A stretch of 33,440 bases of DNA from Candidatus Zixiibacteriota bacterium (GCA_014728145.1 WJMC01000159.1:1-33440); one strand, 5' to 3'. Shown: positions 7,463 through 15,825, counted from the stretch's first letter. Numbers and translations are program-made. Notes: generated by a model not told the origin, from the sequence alone.

Positions 7463-9187
7463 TTAAAATGCGCCGGAAAATGTCAGCCAGAATTTGATAT
7501 CCGCGTCGGAATCATCCAGAGCTCGAGCCAGCTCAAGCCTCAGGCCGGGCCCCAGTTTGACAGCCAGGCCTATATCGGATTTGAATTCGCCATCGGAAAA
7601 AATCGCATCGTCCTGACCGACCACCTTGCCGATATCGAAAAACAACAGTCCCGTCACGGTCTGGTTGAACTTAAGCAGATATTCAATATTCGCCAGAGCC
7701 ATCTGCTCACCATAGAAGACCTTGTGGTCATATCCGCGCAGGGTGTTCAGACCGCCCAGGAAGAATTTCTTAAAAAGCGGGAGGCGCTGATCAGAATTAC
7801 CGTACATCACCCGCGCATTAATCGCCAGGTAGCGGTTGAACGGCTGGTAGCGTGTCAAATCCACTATCCAGCGAGTGTAGCTTAAGTCACCTTCGAGACC
7901 GTCACCCGCCTTCTCGTATTTGACCTGCCCCAGCCATCCGATCTGAAGCGTGCGATACTGGGAACGCTTGTCGAATGTATAGCTGACATTGATTTTAGAG
8001 AGCTTGCTGTCGAAATCATCGCGATAGGTTTGTTTCATATCATACGGCAGGGTGCTGAAATTGCCCCGGAATTCCTTGGAACCGAACATGCTCCAGAGCT
8101 TTGGATGGGAGTCCATCCAGTCCAGGTCATCGTAGCTGTAAGAGATATCGAATGAATTGTACTCGCCCAGATAGAGCTTCAGGCCGATCGTGCCGCCCTC
8201 TTTTTCGTAGTAATCACGAAAGTCCTCATGCACCAACAGCGTGTATACCAAATTTTCGTTTTTACTTACAATCCAGTCATCCTCCGTGGCCGTTTCGCGG
8301 TACAGCCTGCCGTAAGGTTCGATTGCATAACTGTCGAATATCTTCTGCGCGATATCGAGATGATAATGCAGTCTCTCGGCTTCGAAAGCGTAGCCGGCAC
8401 CGACCGAAATCTTCGGGAAGATTTCGTCCGGATCCTCGTATTCGAAGTAGGGATAGATCTCGAGCCCGTCGACCCGGTTGTAATCGAGCGAGAGTTTGAG
8501 CTCGAACTGGTCGTAATAACCGCGCCTTGAACCGAATTTTCGTCCACCCTCCTGCCAGCCTTCATCGGAGACAATCTGACCGTAAACCTGCGAGTTATCA
8601 TGGCGAAACACCTTTCCGCAGATCGTAATCACATGACCGCGCACAACCGCCTGCGGATGCAGAGTAACATCGCCGAAGAAACTGATCATGTTCTTCGAAA
8701 CTTCGCCATAAACCTCTGCATCTCCGCCGACTACGAGAGCATCTCCGCGCACAAACTGACGTTCATCTATAACCATGGTAGCAAAAGTTTTTAGCAGGTT
8801 TCGCGGTACCCGAAAATTGGGGGGCTCAGCGCGGATGATGTAACTCAGTTTGACATGCCCGCGCGAGATCATCTCGGTCTCATGGCGCTTGAGCAGATCG
8901 TAATTGATTTTCCTATCACCCCAAACAATACCCTCAGTTGAGAAAATCAGGCGGTCGCCGATAGAGATTTGCCCTTCTTGCCTGACAACCTCGTCGCAGT
9001 AGAAATCTATCTGTTCACGCCGGCCCTGGTAATCCAGGATCATGCTGATTTCGTCCTTATGGTAATCGATGATGAGACGATTTGTCGGCTGGTTTTCCTC
9101 CTCGTAACCGCGCAAGGTTTCCCCGCAGATGAAGATCACAGCCAGGACCGTCAATACTATCATTATCAGCGATTTTTCCTTTAACAC
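7463..9187 (-). CDS. Outer-membrane Omp85/D15-type beta-barrel with bactofilin-like N-terminal strand stack
   Basis: The start is GTG at 9187, supported by AGGAGG five bases upstream. A signal peptide (about 1-27) leads to a short domain and then a repetitive stretch (about 136-205) with short beta-turn units (RGDALVVGGDAEVYGEV, GDVTLHPQAVVRGHV), typical of bactofilin or hexapeptide-like beta-helices. The C-terminal 350 residues are alternating aromatic/charged strands with the Omp85 hallmark GGLNTLRGYDHKVFYGEQ and NIEYLLKF, FFDIGKV near the end. POTRA domains as in BamA are not evident, so it is not BamA itself. It is likely an outer-membrane assembly or translocation pore, or an envelope-anchoring protein. 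It is preceded by a consensus -24/-12 promoter and the NtrYX-like regulator pair. Confidence 0.75.
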   Translation of the reverse strand: MLKEKSLIMIVLTVLAVIFICGETLRGYEEENQPTNRLIIDYHKDEISMILDYQGRREQIDFYCDEVVRQEGQISIGDRLIFSTEGIVWGDRKINYDLLKRHETEMISRGHVKLSYIIRAEPPNFRVPRNLLKTFATMVIDERQFVRGDALVVGGDAEVYGEVSKNMISFFGDVTLHPQAVVRGHVITICGKVFRHDNSQVYGQIVSDEGWQEGGRKFGSRRGYYDQFELKLSLDYNRVDGLEIYPYFEYEDPDEIFPKISVGAGYAFEAERLHYHLDIAQKIFDSYAIEPYGRLYRETATEDDWIVSKNENLVYTLLVHEDFRDYYEKEGGTIGLKLYLGEYNSFDISYSYDDLDWMDSHPKLWSMFGSKEFRGNFSTLPYDMKQTYRDDFDSKLSKINVSYTFDKRSQYRTLQIGWLGQVKYEKAGDGLEGDLSYTRWIVDLTRYQPFNRYLAINARVMYGNSDQRLPLFKKFFLGGLNTLRGYDHKVFYGEQMALANIEYLLKFNQTVTGLLFFDIGKVVGQDDAIFSDGEFKSDIGLAVKLGPGLRLELARALDDSDADIKFWLTFSGAF

Positions 9188-9216
9188 GATTTCCTCCTTT
9201 GTTTGCCCTTTACATG

Positions 9217-9232
9217 AGCAAACTGTGTACCA
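9217..9232 (-). promoter_or_regulatory. Sigma-54 (-24/-12) promoter of the Omp85-like/DUF4390-like operon
   Basis: Read on the minus strand the site is TGGTACACAGTTTGCT, a full match to TGGYACR-N4-TTGCW with GG and GC exactly 10 bases apart (GG at 9231-9230, GC at 9219-9218). It lies 30 bases before the GTG start and immediately downstream of a gene for a sigma-54-dependent activator, which makes a chance match unlikely. Confidence 0.8.
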
Positions 9233-9284
9233 ACACGCAATAGCCTCTAAAAGCCCTGTTTCAAAGGATTTATCGACGTGAACA

Positions 9285-9299
9285 ACATCGTTCCGATGT
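9285..9299 (-). promoter_or_regulatory. Candidate upstream activator site (inverted repeat)
   Basis: ACATCG-TTC-CGATGT is a perfect 6-bp inverted repeat centred about 60 bases upstream of the -24 element, a typical place for an NtrC-class activator dimer. On the + strand it is followed by GTTTTTT, so a weak terminator is an alternative, but no + strand gene leads into it. Confidence 0.4.
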
Positions 9300-9336
9300 G
9301 TTTTTTACAATTTATGGTCGGCTGTCGTTGTCTTTT

Positions 9337-10698
9337 TTACAACAATTCATGTTTTTTCAGTTTTTTATAGAGATTGCCCCGATCCACCTGGAGCCGACGC
9401 GCCAGCTCGGCCACATTCCCCTCTACCTGATTAAGATTCACTGCCAGGAAGTTACGCTCGAAGTCATCCACAGTCCTGGTCAGCAGGTTCTTGCCGGATG
9501 ATTTCAGCGGTTTACTATCGTCGGAAAATGAAATCTCGCCGGCAATCAGTTTCCGCGCAGTCTCGATGTCGACATCGTCCCTGCCTGACAGAAAAAACAG
9601 GCGCTCGCAGTAATTTTTCAATTCACGAACATTGCCGGGCCAGTCACCGGCGCAGAGCAATTCATTGATTTCAGGAGGGTAGTTCTTTTCAAACCGGTTG
9701 TTTTTCTCCCTGAGACGATTGAAGAAATGATCGAACAACAATGGGATGTCCTCCTTGCGCTCCCTGAGGGACGGGACATGAACCGGTATGGTATTGATGC
9801 GGTAGAACAGGTCAGCTCGAAAATTTCCCTTTTCGACCTCGGCTCCAAGATCTTTCCCGCTGATCGAGATAGTGAAAACATCGACCACAACTGGCTTTCT
9901 GCCTCCCAGGGGTTCAACTTCATTTGTTTCCATAACACGTAACAGCTTGCTCTGGAGACTCAGCGGTAATTCAGCGATCTCATCCAGCACCAGGCTCCCG
10001 CTGTCTGCCAGCTCGAATTTGCCCGGTTTGTCGGTATTGGCCCCGGTAAAAGCACCTTTTTTATGGCCGAAAAGCTCCGACTCGGCCAAATCCGCTGGTA
10101 TGGCCGCGCAATTGAGCTTTACCATCGGCTTGCCCGCACGCCTCGAACGGTAATGAATCTGGTTGGCAACAAGTTCTTTCCCGGTACCGGTCTCCCCCCA
10201 GATCAGCACCCGGCTCCCGGTCTCGGCCACCATGGCGATCTGGCGCTTGAGTTCGGCAATTGAAGCGCTCCGCCCGATGATCGCATACTTATCTATAAAT
10301 CTCTGGCGGAAACTGCGGTTTTCAGCTTTGATCCGGTACTTGTCAAGACTGCTGCGAACTGAAGCTAACAGGCGTCCAATATCCGGCGGTTTTTCCAGAA
10401 AATCGGAGGCACCGAGTTTGACCGAATCTGCCGCCTGTTGCAGGCTGGACTCCCCAGAGAGCATAATCACCTCCGGATGCTCCGGCATCTCAATGACCTG
10501 CCCGAGAATTTCGATACCGTCGGGCGAGGGCATGTTTATGTCCAACAATACCAGTTGAAAATCGTCATTTTTGATTGTACCCACTGCGGATGCGGAATCG
10601 CTCAGGCAGGTTACCTGATATTTTTCCGTTTCAAGGAGACGACCGAGTTGCCTGGCAAAAGCACGGTCATCATCAATCAGTAGAATTTTTCCAGTCAT
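9337..10698 (-). CDS. Sigma-54-dependent response regulator, NtrC/NtrX family
   Basis: The receiver domain (1-120) has the acidic pocket at 9-11, phospho-acceptor Asp53 (LVLLDINMP) and Lys103 in FLEKPP. The AAA+ domain (about 140-365) has Walker A GETGTGKE (168-175), the sigma-54-contacting GAFTGA loop (215-220) and Walker B LVLDEI (236-241). A Fis-type helix-turn-helix ends the protein (about 410-453, GNVAELARRLQVDRGNLYKKL). All residues needed for phosphorylation-controlled activation of sigma-54 RNA polymerase are present. The ATG lies inside the 3' end of the sensor kinase gene (26-base overlap), the usual arrangement for a cognate pair. The consensus -24/-12 site 105 bases after its stop is the obvious target. 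Confidence 0.95.
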   Translation of the reverse strand: MTGKILLIDDDRAFARQLGRLLETEKYQVTCLSDSASAVGTIKNDDFQLVLLDINMPSPDGIEILGQVIEMPEHPEVIMLSGESSLQQAADSVKLGASDFLEKPPDIGRLLASVRSSLDKYRIKAENRSFRQRFIDKYAIIGRSASIAELKRQIAMVAETGSRVLIWGETGTGKELVANQIHYRSRRAGKPMVKLNCAAIPADLAESELFGHKKGAFTGANTDKPGKFELADSGSLVLDEIAELPLSLQSKLLRVMETNEVEPLGGRKPVVVDVFTISISGKDLGAEVEKGNFRADLFYRINTIPVHVPSLRERKEDIPLLFDHFFNRLREKNNRFEKNYPPEINELLCAGDWPGNVRELKNYCERLFFLSGRDDVDIETARKLIAGEISFSDDSKPLKSSGKNLLTRTVDDFERNFLAVNLNQVEGNVAELARRLQVDRGNLYKKLKKHELL

Positions 10699-12145
10699 GT
10701 AAATCCGGGAAAATGATTCTAACAGTGGTTCCTTGCTGGTCGGAATCGAGTTCCAGCTCAGCCTCCAGCGCCTGGGCGAACTTCATGGCAATCGGAAGCC
10801 CCAGGCCGGTTCCCCGTGACTTGGTGGTGTAATAAGGTTGCCAGATTTTCATCATGGTAACATCCGGTATCCCCGGACCGTTGTCGGTCACCTCGATCAC
10901 CGTCTCATCATCATCGCGACGACCGGTCACACTGACCTTACCGGCATCCTCAATCGCTTCACAAGCGTTTTTTACCAGGTTGATCATTATGCCGCGCAGG
11001 ATATCGTAGTCGGTTTCAACATACAATTCACCAGGTATATCGATCTGCTTTTCGATATTTTCGCAGTCTCGACCGCCCAGTTTCACAGCATCCTCGGCAA
11101 CATTTTTAACGTTGACCGGCGCTTTGCGAATCTCTGGCGAGCGTGAAAACATCGAGAAATCAGAGGCGATATCCTCCAGGCGTGAAATCTCGGCCCGGAT
11201 GGTTTTAAGCTCTGCTTCGGATTCAGCAACCTTTTCATGCGCCGACAGATTGTGCAGTGCGATCTTGACCGGGCTGAGGATGTTTTTGATTCCATGCGCG
11301 ATAACCCGGGCGGTATTCTTCCAGGAAGACTCGATCTCGGCATTTACCAGCTGACGGGTGCGGTTTTCCAGCTCGGAAGACATATAGTTGAACGAGTTTA
11401 CAAGCATACCGAGTTCATCTTCATTGTTGTAATTGACCTTCTTACCCCAATGTCCCTTGGCGATATCGAAAGCGGCCAGGGAAAGATTATTAATCGGTTT
11501 GATAAGTGAATTAGCCCACCAGCGCGCGACGTAGATCAGAAATGTCAGATAAATCACGATCACGCTCAGCCAGATCAGCCATGCGAAATCGCCTCCGGAG
11601 GTCAGCACAAACATCTTCAGACGCGAATACTCAGTCTTGGCTTTCAACACCTCGGCGGTACGGTTGGCGAAATCCTGCGGTAAATATTGTCCCACAACCA
11701 AGATCGGCGACTCGCTAAATCCCGGTTGGAGTAAGATCCTCTGGTAGACCATGATCGAGCCTTCAAAACTGATGATCTCCGGAAAGCTTCCCGCTCGCCC
11801 CAGTGCTTCCTGGATAAACAAGTCGTTGTGTTTTTCATTGGAAAGAGCCTGAAGCCAGAGTGTGTCGTTTTCAGAAAGAAATATAATTAAATCGAAATGG
11901 CGCAGGTCATCAGTGGTGATCGAGTCAGAAGCCAGGATGCTGACTAAATTGATGAAACGCAGGCGATATAGCTCCAGCGAGTTTTCGACCATGTATTCGG
12001 CATTGGTGATCGTCTTTTCGAAACCGGGCGAGATCACCTTGTCGATACCGCGGTTAAAGATGTAAACTGAGAACAACGACAATGCCAGAAACGGAATAAA
12101 CGAGAGCAATAGCAATCTGACAAAAAACTTAGTCTTAATCTGCAT
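10673..12145 (-). CDS. NtrY-like membrane sensor histidine kinase
   Basis: Two transmembrane helices (about 9-29 and 187-208) flank a periplasmic sensor region of roughly 155 residues. A HAMP linker (about 205-260) follows, then an H-box WKNTARVIAHGIKNILSPVKIAL with His284, then a HATPase domain (MINLVKNACEAI, VTDNGPGIP, GTGLGLPIAM). The H-box layout matches NtrY/AtoS-type kinases, whose usual form is AHEIKNPLTP. Here the Glu after the phospho-accepting His is Gly285 and the Pro after Asn288 is Ile. The partner is the overlapping NtrC-type regulator. The gene overlaps the Nudix gene by 11 bases, so it is part of the same transcript. Confidence 0.92.
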   Translation of the reverse strand: MQIKTKFFVRLLLLSFIPFLALSLFSVYIFNRGIDKVISPGFEKTITNAEYMVENSLELYRLRFINLVSILASDSITTDDLRHFDLIIFLSENDTLWLQALSNEKHNDLFIQEALGRAGSFPEIISFEGSIMVYQRILLQPGFSESPILVVGQYLPQDFANRTAEVLKAKTEYSRLKMFVLTSGGDFAWLIWLSVIVIYLTFLIYVARWWANSLIKPINNLSLAAFDIAKGHWGKKVNYNNEDELGMLVNSFNYMSSELENRTRQLVNAEIESSWKNTARVIAHGIKNILSPVKIALHNLSAHEKVAESEAELKTIRAEISRLEDIASDFSMFSRSPEIRKAPVNVKNVAEDAVKLGGRDCENIEKQIDIPGELYVETDYDILRGIMINLVKNACEAIEDAGKVSVTGRRDDDETVIEVTDNGPGIPDVTMMKIWQPYYTTKSRGTGLGLPIAMKFAQALEAELELDSDQQGTTVRIIFPDLHDWKNSTD

Positions 12146-12659
12146 CGATTTTAAACCTGTGCGAATGGTTGGCCTTCAAATCTGCAATCGCCTGTCTGTG
12201 AGACTCAAAGGCGATATTTTGGGGAATATCCTCGAGAGCGAAAAAGCGCGCCTGCCCGGCATCGTCAGCCGCTTCTAAAACTCCCCCAATGACATCCGCA
12301 AAATAGAGCACCATTATCGCGTTCGTACGCGGATCGTCATTGCCGTTGTACACCTCGAATATCTCCGTGATTCTGACATCGAGATTGGTTTCTTCCTTCA
12401 ACTCGCGTACAGCAGTCTGCGCCGGTGATTCGTCCCATTCCATGAATCCGGCCGGGATAGTCCAGTCGCCAATATAGGGCGGGTGAGCCCGTTCAACCAT
12501 CAGCAGTTTCCCCTTCTCAAAAACCACACATCCGGCTGCCGGGGCGGGATTGTGATAATGGACGAAACTGCAGTTTGGGCACAGCGGACGCTCGAGGTTC
12601 TCCTCGATATTGTCTAAAAGCGAATAACCGCACATCGGGCAATATTTAAACAGAGTCAT
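12135..12659 (-). CDS. Nudix hydrolase with N-terminal zinc ribbon
   Basis: A four-cysteine zinc ribbon (CPMC at 7-10, CPNC at 27-30) precedes a Nudix domain. The Nudix box runs from Gly71 through Glu77 to REL-x-EET (85-91); the last Gly of the consensus is Asn92. The catalytic Glu pair 89-90 is kept. This layout resembles NADH pyrophosphatase NudC and its shorter ADP-ribose or nucleotide-sugar relatives, but at 174 residues it lacks the NudC N-terminal domain. The substrate is therefore probably a nucleoside diphosphate derivative of unknown identity. ATG at 12659 follows AAAGGA. It overlaps the NtrY-like kinase gene and lies 80 bases after the SpoIIE-type gene, a gap that holds a strong inverted repeat. 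Confidence 0.88.
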   Translation of the reverse strand: MTLFKYCPMCGYSLLDNIEENLERPLCPNCSFVHYHNPAPAAGCVVFEKGKLLMVERAHPPYIGDWTIPAGFMEWDESPAQTAVRELKEETNLDVRITEIFEVYNGNDDPRTNAIMVLYFADVIGGVLEAADDAGQARFFALEDIPQNIAFESHRQAIADLKANHSHRFKIDAD

Positions 12660-12691
12660 AGATATCCTTTCAGTCGATACAGGGAAGTTAA

Positions 12692-12719
12692 TTCAAATTT
12701 GCGATCTGGCAAGTTTGAA
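12692..12719 (-). repeat. 11-bp inverted repeat between the SpoIIE-type and Nudix genes
   Basis: TTCAAATTTGC-GATCTG-GCAAGTTTGAA forms an 11-bp stem with a 6-base loop. The single non-Watson-Crick position is T.G on the + strand and C.A on the minus strand. No U tract follows on the minus strand, so it is not a classical terminator. An operator, attenuator or RNA-processing hairpin within the long signalling transcript is possible. Confidence 0.55.
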
Positions 12720-12739
12720 CTGCATCAAGCTGGCGATTC

Positions 12740-14977
12740 TCAGGTCAATTTCAAAGTCAGGACCGTCATATCATCCTGCTGGAGGTCGGAATCGGTCGAG
12801 AATCGTTCGACCTCGGCCACTATTTTTTTGGTCAGCTCATCAGCCGACATCTCCCGAAAAGCCTTGATCATCTCAAGCAGGCGCTCTTCTCCGAATTGTT
12901 CATCCGACTGGCCATGAGCCTCATTGACGCCATCGGTATAAAAGAAGATTAAATCACCGGATTTGAGTTCGATCTGGTCGGACTTGTATTTGGCATTTTC
13001 AAAGGCACCCATCAGTAAACCGCCCTCTTCAAGAAAACGACATTCGCCATCGGATGACACCACCACCGGATAATTGTGGCCGGCATTGGAATAACGCAAA
13101 GTCTTGTTTTGGGGATCGAACTCGGCGTAAAACAATGTGACGAATTTCTCAGAAGAAGTTGTAGTCGCCATCAGGTAGTTGACATTCTCCAGTATCTTGA
13201 CCAGGGAGTCGGTATTGCGCACCTCGCTTCGAAGCATCGCCTGAATCTGTGAAACCATCAGGGCGGCCGGCATCCCCTTGCCGGAAACATCGGCAATCAC
13301 AATCCCGATACTATCCCTGCGTGTTTTAAAGAAATCATAGAAATCGCCACCTACATAGCGCGAAGGCCGGGTATACGCCGAAAACTGGAAGTCCTCCCCG
13401 GAGGGAAGGCTTTTTGGCAACAGGTCAAGCTGAATCTGGCGAGCCAGAGTAAGCTCACGTTCCAGTTGTTGCTTCTCCAATGACTCCTGGTAGAGGCGAG
13501 CGTTGGAGAGAGCTACAACAAGCTGGTTGGCGATGATATTTAACGTGGTTATATCTTCGTAGTTGTAATTGTAACCTGAAATCTTGTTGGAAAGTGCAAT
13601 CAAACCTTCCATCTGCCCCCTGTTAATGAGCGGCACAACACCCTGGTAACCGTTGTATTCAAGTCTCTCGAGCAGGTTCGAATCCTTGACCAGAAGTTTT
13701 AGTTCATCGATAAAGACCGGCCTCCCGCGCGAGAGGATTTCCGCAAACAATGGGTCATCGGTTGAAAAGTGAAGGTCCGGTTCCGGCTCTCCCCTCTGCG
13801 CTAGAAGCACGAACTGCTGTTTCTTTTCATCCTTGAGACAGAGACGGACTTTCTCGACCAGCATATCTTCCCGGAGGATGCGGATCACAAATGCCTGGAG
13901 CTGTTCGGGTTCGATAATCGAGGAAAGTTCACGCGAAATCTCCTCGGTGACATAGCGGATATCGGCCCTTCCCTTGATGAAAAACTTACGTATCAGGTTG
14001 TCAACACGGGTGATTATCGGCTGAAAGAAGATTAATGCCAGGATGATAAAAGCGACCTGCACGATACCCGTTTCACGCCCCAGGAATTCCTCGATCATGC
14101 GTGAAAACTGGGAGATGATCAATAGATACGAGCCGACTATTATAGCCGATGTGATGGTGTAGACCACCGATTGCCTGACGATCAGGCGCACATCCAAAAA
14201 CTGGTAACGGATGATGGCGTAGATGATCGATCCACTCCCGATTGCCAGAGCGATCACCCCGATAGCGACCTGGATATTGCCGGAAAACTGGACCCCGGTC
14301 AGATTCGGCAGAAGGTACGCGATCATGTACAACCCCATGGCCGACTGGATGCCCCAGATCACTATCAAAGTCTGGGTCTTAAGGCGTTTGTTGGTGACAG
14401 TGCGCAAACCACGGTACAGCAAAATCAGGGCGATCACGATATACACCAGGTTGATGGCGGCAAAAGTCTGCAAATGCAGTCTCACCAGAAATTCCAAAAA
14501 TGCGGCCACAAATTTCACGAAGAAGACAAATCGATCGGTTACCCACCCGAAAAACGCCACCTGGCTGTCGACCGAGAGCAGAGCAATCAAATTTTCAGTC
14601 TCGGCAAAGAATGTCACCAGGGCGATGTGAAACAGGTGCGGGATAAAGATCAGGTATTTTATCCTGCTGTTGGTGGTGATGAGTGGATTCTCCGCCGGAA
14701 ACACAAGAGAAAACAAGACCAGTTGAGGGAAGAACAACTCCCACAAAAATGACAGGTTCTGGTAAAACGGAACAATCATCCCGAGGCTCTCCTGTGCGGG
14801 TCGGATGAAGATTCCCAGGGCGGCAAACAGCGGTGCAAGACCGGCAAACCCGAGAAGCAGGCTGGTGACGCGATTCAGTCGTCTGTGTGGATTTTCGCGA
14901 AAGATGATCGCACTTGTAAATATGAGCAGAGCGGCAAAAATCAGATAGATTACGCCGATAAGCAGTTGATAGTTCAC
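12740..14977 (-). CDS. Membrane-bound SpoIIE/RsbU-type Ser/Thr phosphatase with GAF domain
   Basis: The start is GTG at 14977. The N-terminal 325 residues contain about eight hydrophobic helices in the 7TM/histidine-kinase-like sensor style, with the conserved RYQFLDVRLIVRQS exit motif. A GAF domain (about 345-495) and a coiled linker (LERELTLARQIQLDLLPKSLP) lead to a PP2C/SpoIIE phosphatase domain (about 530-745). Asp residues for metal binding are seen in YVGGDFYDF (Asp545, Asp548), in IADVSGKGMP (Asp563) and in the final DDMTVLTL. It would dephosphorylate the STAS antagonist encoded two genes upstream (15487-15825), in response to a membrane and/or small-molecule signal. It lies 45 bases after the RsbW-like gene. 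Confidence 0.92.
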   Translation of the reverse strand: MNYQLLIGVIYLIFAALLIFTSAIIFRENPHRRLNRVTSLLLGFAGLAPLFAALGIFIRPAQESLGMIVPFYQNLSFLWELFFPQLVLFSLVFPAENPLITTNSRIKYLIFIPHLFHIALVTFFAETENLIALLSVDSQVAFFGWVTDRFVFFVKFVAAFLEFLVRLHLQTFAAINLVYIVIALILLYRGLRTVTNKRLKTQTLIVIWGIQSAMGLYMIAYLLPNLTGVQFSGNIQVAIGVIALAIGSGSIIYAIIRYQFLDVRLIVRQSVVYTITSAIIVGSYLLIISQFSRMIEEFLGRETGIVQVAFIILALIFFQPIITRVDNLIRKFFIKGRADIRYVTEEISRELSSIIEPEQLQAFVIRILREDMLVEKVRLCLKDEKKQQFVLLAQRGEPEPDLHFSTDDPLFAEILSRGRPVFIDELKLLVKDSNLLERLEYNGYQGVVPLINRGQMEGLIALSNKISGYNYNYEDITTLNIIANQLVVALSNARLYQESLEKQQLERELTLARQIQLDLLPKSLPSGEDFQFSAYTRPSRYVGGDFYDFFKTRRDSIGIVIADVSGKGMPAALMVSQIQAMLRSEVRNTDSLVKILENVNYLMATTTSSEKFVTLFYAEFDPQNKTLRYSNAGHNYPVVVSSDGECRFLEEGGLLMGAFENAKYKSDQIELKSGDLIFFYTDGVNEAHGQSDEQFGEERLLEMIKAFREMSADELTKKIVAEVERFSTDSDLQQDDMTVLTLKLT

Positions 14978-15022
14978 TCTCTACCGAATCCCTGAATCCG
15001 TTTAAATCAGTTTATTAATAGA

Positions 15023-15442
15023 TCAGGATGACAGTTTCTTGAAGATTATCATCCGGGTGCCCCCCTCGGGCGGGTTTTCGATCACCAGGTCGTCCACCAG
15101 ACTGCGCACGATAAAAATTCCCCTTCCCGTCTCCTTGAGCAGGTTATCATCCTGAATCGGACTGGGAACTTTTTCGAGCGAAAAACCTTCACCCTGGTCA
15201 GTGATCGAAACCGAAAGAGTGTCGCCTTCAAATGTCAATTCGATTTTTACCACCTTGTCGGGATCGAGCTTGTTGCCGTGCAGGATGGCATTGTTGATGA
15301 TTTCGGTGGAGCTGATCGCGAGATCGGCGACTGTGTCAGGATCGACACCATGGCGCTTGAATTTATCCTCGAGAAACTGTTCGGCCTCCGGAAGATAGTC
15401 CTGTGAACTGGGGATTTCCAATTTGTATCTGCTGTCTTCCAC
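15023..15442 (-). CDS. RsbW/SpoIIAB-like anti-sigma factor Ser/Thr kinase
   Basis: The start is GTG at 15442 with AAGGGA upstream. The 139-residue protein is a stand-alone GHKL ATPase: N-box EIINNAILHGN, G1 box DQGEGF, G2 box GRGIFIVRSLVDDL. This is the anti-sigma/antagonist kinase fold (HATPase_c_2). It would bind ATP, phosphorylate the STAS protein and sequester a partner, classically a sigma factor. No sigma factor gene is in the window, so the sequestered partner may be encoded elsewhere or may not be a sigma factor. It forms a three-gene switch with the STAS gene (44 bases upstream) and the SpoIIE-type phosphatase gene (45 bases downstream). Confidence 0.9.
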   Translation of the reverse strand: MEDSRYKLEIPSSQDYLPEAEQFLEDKFKRHGVDPDTVADLAISSTEIINNAILHGNKLDPDKVVKIELTFEGDTLSVSITDQGEGFSLEKVPSPIQDDNLLKETGRGIFIVRSLVDDLVIENPPEGGTRMIIFKKLSS

Positions 15443-15486
15443 AATATCCCTTTTACTCGGTTGTCTGCCTGCCAGACGGATCCTGT

Positions 15487-15825
15487 CTATTCAAACGATT
15501 CGATCGCCTGCGAAGTTTCAGAGTAGATCTCGAATACCCCGATCAGCTTCGTAATGGTGAACAGGTTTTCGACTTTCTCATTGACCCGGGCCAGCTTAAG
15601 CTCACCCTGGTTGTTGCGCAGGGACGTCATCCCCGAAATCAGTATTCCCAGACCCGTTGAATTCATCCACTCGACATTGGCCAGGTCGATAATCGCTTTT
15701 TTCTTGTCCTGAGAAATCAAATCATAGAGGTGATTGCGAAGCTCGGTGGCCTCGGGACCGCCCATGATCTTGCCCTCAGGTTCGAGGATCACGACCCCTT
15801 CCACCTCCCGGGAAGCTATATTCAT
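15487..15825 (-). CDS. STAS-domain anti-sigma factor antagonist (RsbV/SpoIIAA-like)
   Basis: A single 112-residue STAS domain with the phosphorylation segment VEWMNSTGLG; Ser56 (numbered from this start) is in the position of the regulatory Ser of RsbV/SpoIIAA. Two adjacent ATGs exist (15828 and 15825). AGGAGG ends one base before the first and four before the second, so the second is the better start. It would bind the RsbW-like kinase when unphosphorylated and be reset by the SpoIIE-type phosphatase. It is the first gene of the minus-strand signalling block. The 117 bases upstream carry no convincing promoter. Confidence 0.9.
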   Translation of the reverse strand: MNIASREVEGVVILEPEGKIMGGPEATELRNHLYDLISQDKKKAIIDLANVEWMNSTGLGILISGMTSLRNNQGELKLARVNEKVENLFTITKLIGVFEIYSETSQAIESFE

